Positions 40,439-47,523 of a DNA stretch of 47,523 bases are shown here, in pieces (position 1 is the stretch's first letter; every line of letters starts with the position of its first letter). Source of the DNA: Lachnospiraceae bacterium. GTDB lineage: Bacteria; Bacillota; Clostridia; Lachnospirales; Lachnospiraceae. The stretch lies in contig JAEEUR010000007.1 of assembly GCA_016290595.1 (NCBI GenBank), forward strand, positions 1 to 47,523, written 5' to 3'. A program made the position numbers and the translations under genes. The notes under the pieces were generated by a model. That model saw only the letters and a program-made list of their open reading frames with translations. It did no database searches and was not told the DNA's origin.

Positions 40439-42106
40439 TTACTTTGCCGCGTCCGGGTACCAGGAAAAGATCTCCTGCACGAAAGCCTGCGCGTCCGCCG
40501 CGTATTTTTCTCCCGTCAGGTCCGGGACCTTCATATAGATCTTCGTCCCGCCGGAAGTGGAGACCGTCTGGCCCGCTTCATGAATAAAGCTTGCTTCGGC
40601 GGTCCTTCCGCTGTTTTGGTCATAAGCCGTGACGGTCACCCTGGTGTTCCAGACGTTGGCGATGGTTCCGCTCGAATATTTGTACTGCCCCGCGAAGGGA
40701 TAGGTCGTACGGATCTCAATCACGACGTCCGCCAGTTCCGGATAGCAGGTCAGCTCCACCCTGCTGACGTTTTCGCCGTTGAAGAGGCCGCTCAGGACCG
40801 TTTCCGCACGGTCGAGGATCCAGCCGGTCTTCTCCTCGTCATCGGTCAGCAGTTCTTCCGTGATCGCATTGCCGCGGATCGTTTCACTGGCGTCCACGAT
40901 CAGGAGGCGGATCGGATCGCCGGGGGAACGCGTGCCGGCCCCGCCGTCCTGTGCCGTTATCTTCTCCAGGTATTCCTCATAAAGAACCGGCAGCCAGAGC
41001 GTGGCGCCGTACTCCGGACGGCAGCCCGGGATATAGATCTTGGCGAAAAGGGAAGGACTTACCGCATTCTTATTCACGCTGTCCCAAACGTCATAGTACG
41101 AGGGAGGGTAATTGCGGTACAGACCGTACGACGCCTTATTCTGGAACAGTTTGAGTCCGTATTCCTCCCGCAGCCGGTAAAGCAGCGCTTCCCCGGAAGA
41201 GCCGTGATACATGTCCATCATTCCGGAGAAAGTATAACAGAGCTTCTCCCACTGCTCCGTCAGCTTTTTCTTTTCCATATGGGCCTGACAGGCCTCCCAC
41301 ATGGCGTCGAATTCCTCCGCCGGCGTTTCGTTCAGCAGCTTATAGATCTCACGCACCGTATCCGGGACCCGGATGACCTTCTCGCCGTAGACGTATTCCT
41401 CCAGGATGCCGCCGCCGTAGGGTTCGAAGACCAGATGATGGACCTCCGTTCCGTCCTCCGCGTACTCGTACTGATGCTCGATATAGTATTCGCCGAATTG
41501 CAGGAAGGGATAATAGGTCACGCGGAAATACAGGTTGCCGTTCGGGTAGTAGGACGCCTCTTCCGTCATGAACTGTTCCATGCCGCCGGTCTCCCCATAG
41601 ACGCAGTCGTAGTGCTGCATGCCGATCAGGACGCCGTTCTCCCGCGTCAGTTCCTCGCGGCTGATCAGGCGGGTCATGTCCGGGTTCCAGCGCAGCTTCC
41701 GGATCTCCTGCTCGTTCTCGTCGTATTCCCAGGTCTCCCACCAGAGGAGGTTCCCCGACTCGTCAAAGCAGTTCATGGTCCGCGTATGGCCGTCCTCGCC
41801 GAGATCCTCGAAAACGACGTATTCCACGCCGGTCTCGGGATCGGTCCAGTACTCCTCCGCGCCTGACAGGTGCGTGAAATCCTTCAGATTCTGCGGAGGC
41901 GGCAGAAGCGCCGTATGCGGCGGGATATGCGCCGGCTCGGTCTCGGGCTCCGTGACGGGCGCGGCGCTCGAAGATGGCGCCTGCGTGACGGCAGCCGTGG
42001 TTTTCGCCTCCTGCGGGGCGCGCGTCGGCAGGGCGCTGCCGGCGCCGCAGGCGGTCAGCGTCAGGAGCATCAGTATGGCAAGAATCCGGGCAATTCCTTT
42101 TTTCAT
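40439..42106 (-). CDS. Lipoprotein of unknown function
   Basis: A 555-residue protein. The signal peptide ends in lipobox LTAC with Cys20, then a Thr/Pro/Glu-rich linker (about 25-65) follows. Residues about 80-250 contain strand-rich segments such as GNLLWWETWEYDENEQEIRKLRW and PNGNLYFRVTYYPF, which resemble the toxin-antitoxin-like/MORN-type YD repeats but are too irregular to assign. The middle is helical (EFDAMWEACQAHMEKKKLTEQWEKL) and the end is a beta-rich domain (YKYSSGTIANVWNTRVTVTAYDQ). No enzyme motif is seen. It is anchored outside the cell. Its promoter overlaps the divergent polA promoter. I do not recognise the family. Confidence 0.75.
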   Translation of the reverse strand: MKKGIARILAILMLLTLTACGAGSALPTRAPQEAKTTAAVTQAPSSSAAPVTEPETEPAHIPPHTALLPPPQNLKDFTHLSGAEEYWTDPETGVEYVVFEDLGEDGHTRTMNCFDESGNLLWWETWEYDENEQEIRKLRWNPDMTRLISREELTRENGVLIGMQHYDCVYGETGGMEQFMTEEASYYPNGNLYFRVTYYPFLQFGEYYIEHQYEYAEDGTEVHHLVFEPYGGGILEEYVYGEKVIRVPDTVREIYKLLNETPAEEFDAMWEACQAHMEKKKLTEQWEKLCYTFSGMMDMYHGSSGEALLYRLREEYGLKLFQNKASYGLYRNYPPSYYDVWDSVNKNAVSPSLFAKIYIPGCRPEYGATLWLPVLYEEYLEKITAQDGGAGTRSPGDPIRLLIVDASETIRGNAITEELLTDDEEKTGWILDRAETVLSGLFNGENVSRVELTCYPELADVVIEIRTTYPFAGQYKYSSGTIANVWNTRVTVTAYDQNSGRTAEASFIHEAGQTVSTSGGTKIYMKVPDLTGEKYAADAQAFVQEIFSWYPDAAK

Positions 42107-42160
42107 ATGCTTCGGCCTCCTCGGGACAACGATCTTTTCAGAATACTCTTCTGTAAATCC

Positions 42161-42189
42161 AGTTTACTTTACGGGGCACGGCTTGTCAA
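42161..42189 (-). promoter_or_regulatory. Promoter of the lipoprotein gene, overlapping the polA promoter
   Basis: TTGACA (42184-42189), a 17-bp spacer and TAAACT (42161-42166) on the minus strand. The -35 box occupies the same base pairs as the -35 of the divergent polA promoter. Confidence 0.7.
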
Positions 42190-42211
42190 TCGGCAGTTTT
42201 TCCGTTATGAT
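42183..42211 (+). promoter_or_regulatory. Promoter of polA
   Basis: TTGTCA (42183-42188), a 17-bp spacer and TATGAT (42206-42211), followed by a leader of about 18 nt with the strong site TAAGGAGG before the ATG at 42237. Confidence 0.78.
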
Positions 42212-42236
42212 AGAAGGGTCTTTAAGGAGGTAGCCT

Positions 42237-44843
42237 ATGCGCCTTTTAGTACTCGACGGAAACAGTATCGCGAACCGCGCCTTTTACGGCATCAAGCTCT
42301 TAAGCACCCGGGACGGCCGCTACACCAACGCCGTCTTCGGTTTTCTCAATATCCTGCAGTCCCTCTTGAAGGAGACGGAGCCGGACGCGGTCGCCGTCGC
42401 CTTCGACCGGAAGGAGCCGACCTTCCGGCATCAGATGTTCGACGGCTACAAGGCCACGCGCCACGCCATGCCGGAGGAGCTGGCCCAGCAGATGCCGGTC
42501 TTAAAGGAGCTGCTGCGCGATCTGGGCTATACGCTGGTGGAGCAGGCCGGCTGGGAGGCGGACGATATCTTAGGCACGCTGGCAAAGGCCTGCGAGGCGC
42601 GCGGCGACCGGTGCTTTTTAGCGACCGGCGACCGGGATTCCCTGCAGCTGGTGAGCCCTTCCACGACCGTGCTTTTAGCCTCCACCGTGATGGGCCGCAG
42701 CGAGACGAAAGTCATGGACGAGGCGGCCGTTAAGGAAAAATACGGCGTGACGCCGCCGCAGCTGATCGAAGTCAAGAGCCTGATGGGCGATTCGAGCGAC
42801 AACATCCCCGGCGTAAAGGGCATCGGCGAGAAGACCGCACTGGGCCTGGTGCAGCGCTTCGGTTCGCTGGAAGGCGTGTACGCCAACCTGGACGATCCCT
42901 TCATCAAGCCGAAGCAGCGGGAAAACCTGACGGAATGCAAAGAAACGGCCGAGCTTTCCCGCGTGCTGGGGACCATCCGCACGGACGCTCCGGTCCCGAC
43001 GGAGGCGGAAGCCTATCAGGTCGGGGACGGGGATCCCGCGGCCGCGCTGGAACTCTTAAAGCAGCTGGAAATGCTGAAGATGATAGAGAAGCTGGGTTTA
43101 CGGGAAAAGGCGGCGAGAGCAGAAAAGAACGCTGCTTCTGTCCTTCCCGGGGAGCGCGGGGAAGATAGCACATCCGTTCCTTCCGTCATCACGCCCTCTC
43201 CCCTTCCCGCAAGCCCTTCCGGCACCTGGATCCTGGCCGAAAGCGGCAAGGCCGGCGGAAATAAAAAAGACAGCGCCTATCAGGCCGATCCCGCCCGCTG
43301 GTTCGCGGTGCAGGGAAACACGGTCTGCACGCTGACGGAAGATTCTCTGGCGGCGCTTCTGGACGCCCCGGACGTGCGTCTGGAGGTCTTTGACAGCGCG
43401 CCGCTCTACGCCTTCGCCTATGCGCACGGCGGGGAAGGCAGCGCCGTCTGCTGGGACGGCAAGCTGGCCGCGTACCTTTTAGACGCCGCCGCCAACCGCT
43501 ACGAACTGCCGGCCCTTATCACCGCCTATGACGCGCAGGAAGCCTTCCGCTGCGACGTCTTCCCCGAGGCCGGCGCCGCCGCCGATCTCTTTGTGAAAAT
43601 GAAGGCCGCCCTGACCGAGCAGGAGCAGGACGAATTATATAATACGATCGAATTCCCGCTGGCGCGCGTGCTGGCGGACATGAGCCATATCGGCGTGCTG
43701 GTGGATAAGGCCGGCATCGAGGCCTTCGGCGAAAAGATCAGCCGTCTGGCCGACGAGGCGCAGGCACGCATCTTTGAGAAAGCCGGGGAAGTCTTCAATC
43801 CCAACTCCCCGAAGCAGCTGGGCGAGATCCTCTTCGAGAAAATGGGCCTGCCGCACGGCAAAAAGACCAAGACCGGCTGGTCCACGGACGCCGACACGCT
43901 GGAGTACCTGAAGGCGGAGGCGCCGATCATCCAGGATATCCTGGACTACCGGACCTATCAGAAGCTGAAAAGCACTTACGTGGAGGGGCTCCTGAAGGCC
44001 ATCGGGCCGGACGGCCGCATCCACACGCACTTCCGCCAGACCGAGGCGCGGACCGGGCGTCTTTCCAGCGACGAGCCGAACCTGCAGAACATCCCTATCC
44101 GCACCGAGCTGGGCAGCCAGATGCGTGCCTTCTTCATCGCGGCGCCGGGATGCACGCTCGTGGACGCGGACTACAGCCAGATCGAGCTCAGGATCCTCGC
44201 ACACGTGACCGGTGATAAAAACATGCAGGCCGCCTTCAACGAGGGGGCGGACATCCACCGCGCGACCGCCGCGAAGATCTACAAGATCCCCGAGATCCTG
44301 GTGACGCCGGCGCAGCGCACCGGGGCCAAAGCCGTCAATTTCGGCATCATGTACGGAAAAGGCGCCTTCTCTTTGAGCAACGATCTGGGCGTGAGCATCC
44401 CGCAGGCCAAGGAGTTTTTAGACAGCTATCTGGCCGCCTTCCCGAAGGTGGACCAGTACATGAAAAACGTGATCGGGGAGGCCCGCGAGAAGGGCTACAC
44501 GACCACGCTTTTCGGCAGACGGCGCGCGCTGCCGGAGTTAAAGAGTTCGAATTTTCAGCTCCGCAGCGCCGGCGAGCGCATGGCGCGCAACACGCCCATC
44601 CAGGGCACCGCGGCGGACGTGATCAAGCTCGCGATGGTCCGCGTCTGGGAGCGGCTCCGCGCCGAAAAGCTAAAGAGCCGCCTGATCCTCACCGTGCATG
44701 ACGAGCTGATCATCGAAGCGCCGGTGGAGGAATCCGAATATGTCGGGCGCCTTCTGCAGAAAGAAATGGAGGGCTGCGTGAGCTACGCCGTTCCTCTCAC
44801 TACCGAAGTGGGGTTTGGCGAAACCTGGCTGACGGCGCACTAG
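42237..44843 (+). CDS. polA: DNA polymerase I
   Basis: An 868-residue polymerase. The 5'-3' exonuclease domain (1 to about 290) has its metal-binding residues: LDGNSIANRAFYG, AFDRKEPTFRH, GWEADDILG, TGDRDSLQL and GDSSDNIPGVKGIGEKTA. A low-complexity linker (about 295-330) follows. The 3'-5' exonuclease-like domain (about 330-480) lacks the DxE and YxxxD proofreading motifs, as in Bacillus/Geobacillus enzymes. The polymerase domain is intact: motif A DADYSQIELRILAH, motif B RTGAKAVNFGIMYG, motif C TVHDELIIEAP. It fills gaps and removes primers during replication and repair. A palindromic repeat lies between polA and proC. Confidence 0.96.
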   Translation: MRLLVLDGNSIANRAFYGIKLLSTRDGRYTNAVFGFLNILQSLLKETEPDAVAVAFDRKEPTFRHQMFDGYKATRHAMPEELAQQMPVLKELLRDLGYTLVEQAGWEADDILGTLAKACEARGDRCFLATGDRDSLQLVSPSTTVLLASTVMGRSETKVMDEAAVKEKYGVTPPQLIEVKSLMGDSSDNIPGVKGIGEKTALGLVQRFGSLEGVYANLDDPFIKPKQRENLTECKETAELSRVLGTIRTDAPVPTEAEAYQVGDGDPAAALELLKQLEMLKMIEKLGLREKAARAEKNAASVLPGERGEDSTSVPSVITPSPLPASPSGTWILAESGKAGGNKKDSAYQADPARWFAVQGNTVCTLTEDSLAALLDAPDVRLEVFDSAPLYAFAYAHGGEGSAVCWDGKLAAYLLDAAANRYELPALITAYDAQEAFRCDVFPEAGAAADLFVKMKAALTEQEQDELYNTIEFPLARVLADMSHIGVLVDKAGIEAFGEKISRLADEAQARIFEKAGEVFNPNSPKQLGEILFEKMGLPHGKKTKTGWSTDADTLEYLKAEAPIIQDILDYRTYQKLKSTYVEGLLKAIGPDGRIHTHFRQTEARTGRLSSDEPNLQNIPIRTELGSQMRAFFIAAPGCTLVDADYSQIELRILAHVTGDKNMQAAFNEGADIHRATAAKIYKIPEILVTPAQRTGAKAVNFGIMYGKGAFSLSNDLGVSIPQAKEFLDSYLAAFPKVDQYMKNVIGEAREKGYTTTLFGRRRALPELKSSNFQLRSAGERMARNTPIQGTAADVIKLAMVRVWERLRAEKLKSRLILTVHDELIIEAPVEESEYVGRLLQKEMEGCVSYAVPLTTEVGFGETWLTAH

Positions 44844-44862
44844 CAGGCGGGGCCATTGGGGT

Positions 44863-44889
44863 GCCAAAAGGGGGAGGTTCCTTTTTGGC
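44863..44889. repeat. Intergenic palindromic repeat, copy A
   Basis: A 27-bp imperfect palindrome starting GCCAAAAG and ending TTTTTGGC with GGTTCC inside. On the other strand it has the same AAGGAACC core as two copies at 46723-46749 and 46766-46790. It lies in the 70-bp gap between polA and proC. Confidence 0.6.
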
Positions 44890-44913
44890 TGCACAGGAAA
44901 GGATCGTGGATCT

Positions 44914-45693
44914 ATGAAACTCGGATTTATCGGGATGGGAAATATGGGGCAGGCGCTCTGCGAGGGCTGGATCAAAGCCGACGTTCTGAAGCCGGAAGAC
45001 GTCTTCGCCTATGCGCCGCATCAGGATAAACTGAAGGCGAACGCCGCGCGGATCGGCTTTCAGCCGGCGGACTCGCCGGCGGCGCTTGTTCAGGCCGCCG
45101 ACTGGATCCTGATGGCCTGCAAGCCGTACCAGGTGGAGGCCGTACTGGCGGACATCGCGCCGCTGCTTAACGGCAAGGTGCTGCTCTCCGTCGCGCTCGG
45201 CTGGGATCTGGCGAAGTATCAGACGATCCTGGGCAGGGATCAGGCGATCCAGTTCATCATGCCGAACACGCCGGCGCGGGTCGGGGAAGGCGTCTTCCTC
45301 TTCGAGGAGGCAAATACCCTCGCTGAAGATGATCTGACAGCCGCGAAGGAGCTCTTCGCTTCACTCGGTCAGGTATATACCCTCCCCTCCCGCCTCATGG
45401 GCATCGGCGGAGCTATCTCCGGCTGCGGTCCGGCCTTCGTGGATCTCATGATGGAAGCCTTCGCGGACGCGGCCGTCCGCTACGGCATCCCGCGGGATCT
45501 CGCCTATCCGCTTGTCAGTCAGACCTTCCTGGGCAGCGCCAAGCTGCAGCGCGAGACCGGGATCCATCCCGCCGCCTTAAAGGATGCGGTCTGCTCGCCC
45601 GGCGGCAGCACCATCCGCGGCGTGCTCGCTCTCGAAGAAAAAGGCGCCCGCGCCGCCTGTCAGGCAGCGGTGGACGCCGTGATGCAGTATTAA
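44914..45693 (+). CDS. proC: Pyrroline-5-carboxylate reductase
   Basis: A 259-residue enzyme that reduces pyrroline-5-carboxylate to proline with NAD(P)H. The Rossmann motif GFIGMGNMGQAL is at the N-terminus; MPNTPARVGEGVFL, SGCGPAFVDLMMEAFADAA and VCSPGGSTIRGVLALE are family signatures. Length is normal. The ribosome binding site (AAAGGA) sits about 12 bases before the ATG, further than ideal, so translation may be modest. It converges on the Xre-type regulator gene with a 20-bp gap and no visible terminator between them. Confidence 0.95.
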   Translation: MKLGFIGMGNMGQALCEGWIKADVLKPEDVFAYAPHQDKLKANAARIGFQPADSPAALVQAADWILMACKPYQVEAVLADIAPLLNGKVLLSVALGWDLAKYQTILGRDQAIQFIMPNTPARVGEGVFLFEEANTLAEDDLTAAKELFASLGQVYTLPSRLMGIGGAISGCGPAFVDLMMEAFADAAVRYGIPRDLAYPLVSQTFLGSAKLQRETGIHPAALKDAVCSPGGSTIRGVLALEEKGARAACQAAVDAVMQY

Positions 45694-45713
45694 AGATCTG
45701 CCCTTTTCGAGAA

Positions 45714-46520
45714 TTACAGAAAGTGGCTTAAGTTTTTCAGCGTACCTATATCACCCTGACGGATCGCTCTGTCCGCTACCTTTCGGAGATTTTTGCTGCT
45801 CAGGAAGGGCGCCAGGGCGATCACGTCTTTTAAGGAACCGTTTTCCTTCGCCAGCAGCTTGTCCGTCATACGGTCCAGCGTCTCCTCTCTTAAGGACGGT
45901 GCCAGTCCGACCAGCTTGTCAAAAGACGTTTCCGACAATTTCTCCGCCATCCTGTCCAGCGTCTTATCGCTTAAAAACGGCGCCAGCGCCGACAACTTGG
46001 AAGCCTCGGCGCTTCCCTCCAGCCGTACCGCCATGCGGTCCAGCGTCTCCTCACTTAAGTACGGCGCCAGCAAGATGAGAGCATTTACGTCCTCCACGAC
46101 GACCCGGTCGGCGATTCCGTCCAGATATTCGTCATCCAGGAAGGGGGCCAGGGCCAGAAGCGTCTGGATATCAATTCGTCTCTCATCTTTTTCCGCTCGG
46201 CGAAAGGAGCTCTCCACCTGCTCCGGCGGCAGCATCGGCGCCACGTCCGCCAGGTCCTCCAGCGGCACCTCTTCCTCATTTATAAGCTTTTCGACCGTCT
46301 TGGTTTCCTTCTGCTCTTCCCCAAGAAGTTCCGTCAGGCTGATATCCAGAATGCGGCACAGGTCCGGGAGCTTGCCGATATCAGGCAGGGAATTGCCCCG
46401 TTCCCAGTTGCTGACCGCCTGAAAGCTGACGCCCATCTCATCCGCAAGGGCCATCTGCGTCATGTTTTTGGCCAGACGGGCCGTGCGGATCTTTTTTGCG
46501 ACTTCTACCGTGTTAAACAT
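45714..46520 (-). CDS. Xre-type regulator with C-terminal helical repeats
   Basis: The start is placed at ATG 46520, eight bases behind GGAGG; the in-frame ATG 27 bases earlier would put that ribosome binding site inside the gene. This gives 268 residues. Residues about 5-60 are a helix-turn-helix of the Cro/C1 type (KIRTARLAKNMTQMALADEMG, VSFQAVSNWERGNSLPD). After a linker, about 115-268 form four to five repeats of about 32 residues with the core LAPFLSxxTLDRMAxKL, an armadillo/HEAT-like array. The repeats may bind a partner or effector. A 15-bp palindrome lies upstream and may be its operator. The target genes are unknown. Confidence 0.85.
   Translation of the reverse strand: MFNTVEVAKKIRTARLAKNMTQMALADEMGVSFQAVSNWERGNSLPDIGKLPDLCRILDISLTELLGEEQKETKTVEKLINEEEVPLEDLADVAPMLPPEQVESSFRRAEKDERRIDIQTLLALAPFLDDEYLDGIADRVVVEDVNALILLAPYLSEETLDRMAVRLEGSAEASKLSALAPFLSDKTLDRMAEKLSETSFDKLVGLAPSLREETLDRMTDKLLAKENGSLKDVIALAPFLSSKNLRKVADRAIRQGDIGTLKNLSHFL
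45717..46200 (-). repeat. In-frame repeats of the regulator's C-terminal domain
   Basis: About five units of roughly 96 bp encode the LAPFL-TLDRMA helical repeat. On the plus strand the recurring words are GGTCCAGCGT and GGCGCCAG. The units differ enough in DNA to be stable. Confidence 0.65.
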
Positions 46521-46643
46521 ACTTTTTTCCTCCTGCTCTTCCGTCACCCGGGCGGCCCGCCGGTCTCCTGCAGCATGGATCTCTGCGGACCGTTTTTCAC
46601 CCGGATGCAGCTTCAGCGTAGCGAAAAAGCGCCGAAAAGTCTA

Positions 46644-46658
46644 TCAAGCGCTGCTTGA
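46644..46658. promoter_or_regulatory. Palindrome upstream of the Xre-type regulator (possible operator)
   Basis: TCAAGC-GCT-GCTTGA, a perfect 15-bp inverted repeat about 125 bp before the regulator start. Dyads of this size are typical Cro/C1 binding sites. No convincing -35/-10 pair was found around it, so the assignment is tentative. Confidence 0.4.
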
Positions 46659-46682
46659 ATAAGCCGATTTCATGAGATAATT

Positions 46683-46714
46683 GAACCCCCGCCTCTGCTG
46701 AAAGGCGGGGGTTC
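46683..46714. terminator. Strong hairpin, possible terminator
   Basis: GAACCCCCGCCT pairs with AGGCGGGGGTTC around an 8-nt loop. It lies about 90 bp after the stop of the edge gene on the minus strand, but the following sequence (AATTATCTC) has no proper U run. It may stop that transcript partially or stabilise its 3' end. Confidence 0.5.
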
Positions 46715-46722
46715 GTTCTCCG

Positions 46723-46790
46723 GCCAGAAAGGAACCGTCCCCGATTGGCTGTCTCACCGAACAGGGCCAGAAGGAACCGTCCCTTTTGGC
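46723..46790. repeat. Two intergenic palindromic repeats, copies B and C
   Basis: GCCAGAAAGGAACCGTCC...TTGGC (46723-46749) and GCCAGAAGGAACCGTCCC...TTTTGGC (46766-46790) are direct copies of one imperfect palindrome, 16 bp apart, with the core GGAACCGTCCC. The same element lies inverted at 44863-44889. Confidence 0.7.
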
Positions 46791-46801
46791 TCCATTTTGG
46801 C

Positions 46802-47512
46802 TCACATCAGCTTCAGGATCTCGCCGGCGACGTTTTCACCTTCTTCAAAAAGTCTCACGTAGCCTTCCAGGCTCTCCGTTTTGCTCTTTAAGGTGCGTGA
46901 GCGCGCGCTCACGAAGATGCGGCACTTGTAGCGGGCGTTTTTGGCTTCCTGGATCAGATTGGCGCCGGCTGCGTTGCCGTCAAAGGCCAGGAGCACGGAC
47001 GGCCGGCGCTTGAAGATCTCGTAGGTAAAGCTCTTGTAGATCCCCATGCCGTTCGGTTCGATGGACACGCGGATGCCCACGCCGGCGTTTTGCAGCCGCG
47101 CCGTCTCGCCGCGCGTCAGATAGGTGGGAACGATGGCATAGATGCGGAAGCGGCCGGCGTTTTTCTGTACCAGATAGCGCTCATAGGCGCTGACGCGGTG
47201 GCCGATCACGAAGAACATCCTCTCCGGATCGCCCTTTTCCAGCAGTTCATCCAGGATCCGCGCCTCGCCCGGCCGCACCTGCGTGCGGTGCTGGGAATTG
47301 TTGAAGCTCCCGCCGGCCACCACTACGGGCATCCCGGCCGCCGGCAGCTCGCGGAACTGTCCGAAGAGGACGCCCGCCGTCTCCAGCCGCAGTGCGCCGC
47401 GCGGCAGATCGAAGACGGGCTCCGGCGCCGCGTCGATCCGCTCCTGCCAGAAAGCCCGGATATCCTGTTCGCCCCGCTCTTCCCGGAATAATCTCTTCTT
47501 CTCCGCAAACAC
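46802..47512 (-). CDS. Protein of unknown function, probably incomplete at the window edge
   Basis: At least 236 residues. A GTG at 47512 could be the start, but no ribosome binding site precedes it and the frame stays open to the window end, so the true N-terminus may lie outside. The sequence has alternating strands and helices of a Rossmann-like fold: PVVVAGGSF, RMFFVIGHRVSAYERYLV, FRIYAIVPTYLT, SVLLAFDGNAAGANLIQEA and CRIFVSARSRTL. The GGSF and DGNAAG motifs could form a nucleotide pocket, loosely like SLOG or TIR-related folds, but I cannot assign a family. No membrane segment is seen in the visible part. Confidence 0.65.
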   Translation of the reverse strand: MFAEKKRLFREERGEQDIRAFWQERIDAAPEPVFDLPRGALRLETAGVLFGQFRELPAAGMPVVVAGGSFNNSQHRTQVRPGEARILDELLEKGDPERMFFVIGHRVSAYERYLVQKNAGRFRIYAIVPTYLTRGETARLQNAGVGIRVSIEPNGMGIYKSFTYEIFKRRPSVLLAFDGNAAGANLIQEAKNARYKCRIFVSARSRTLKSKTESLEGYVRLFEEGENVAGEILKLM

Positions 47513-47523
47513 CTCGCGGCCGG

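Noticed and set aside
1..47523. CRISPR arrays, prophage or insertion-sequence genes
   Set aside because: No regularly spaced repeats, no transposase or integrase motifs and no terminal repeats of the expected kind were seen.

Overview
The window (about 47.5 kb, GC-rich, near 60%) looks like chromosomal DNA of an anaerobic butyrate-producing clostridium, probably Lachnospiraceae-like. Reasons: a butyryl-CoA:acetate CoA-transferase, DUF5716- and DUF5717-like proteins, lipobox-bearing solute-binding proteins, strong GGAGG ribosome binding sites and SigA-type promoters with 17-bp spacers. There is no phage, plasmid, CRISPR or insertion-sequence gene. All assignments are from reading the sequence; no database search was possible.

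Region by region. (1) 1-427: the first bases of a 16S rRNA gene on the minus strand with its leader and promoter, divergent from (2) 428-5453: a DUF4250-S9 peptidase fusion and a TIR-membrane-beta-propeller receptor. (3) 5535-14745, minus: a complete oligopeptide ABC transporter (binding protein, two permeases, two ATPases) plus a small membrane protein. At least four of its five subunits carry large family-atypical insertions, and a structured leader RNA may precede it. (4) 15041-16024, minus: an S1-domain RNA-binding protein with an 11-residue-repeat N-terminus. (5) 16154-21737, minus: a second, ordinary-sized peptide ABC transporter operon with a metallo-beta-lactamase-fold hydrolase embedded in it. 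(6) 21920-24670, plus: but and a D,D-carboxypeptidase. (7) 24749-32544, minus: a run of DUF5717-like, DUF5716-like, TPR-like, ispF and an ispE-ispD fusion. (8) 32618-34522, minus: rarA and a YfcE-type phosphodiesterase. (9) 34660-37428, minus: an N-acetylmuramoyl-alanine amidase with eight BIG2-like repeats. (10) 37563-37721: tRNA-Gly(CCC) and tRNA-Leu(AAG). (11) 37811-39396, minus: an ExbB/ExbD-like ion-driven membrane motor with a third anchored component. (12) 39564-42106, minus: a short-chain dehydrogenase and a lipoprotein of unknown function. (13) 42237-45693, plus: polA and proC. (14) 45714-47512, minus: an Xre-type regulator with C-terminal repeats and an incomplete protein at the edge.

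The biology is mainly peptide uptake (two ABC systems plus a cytosolic peptidase), butyrate formation, MEP-pathway isoprenoid precursors, wall remodelling and genome maintenance. The best candidates for undescribed systems are the ExbBD-like motor in a presumed Gram-positive cell, the DUF5716/DUF5717/TPR trio linked to isp genes, the expanded peptide transporter with a candidate structured leader, and the TIR-propeller receptor beside a peptidase. None is proven here.
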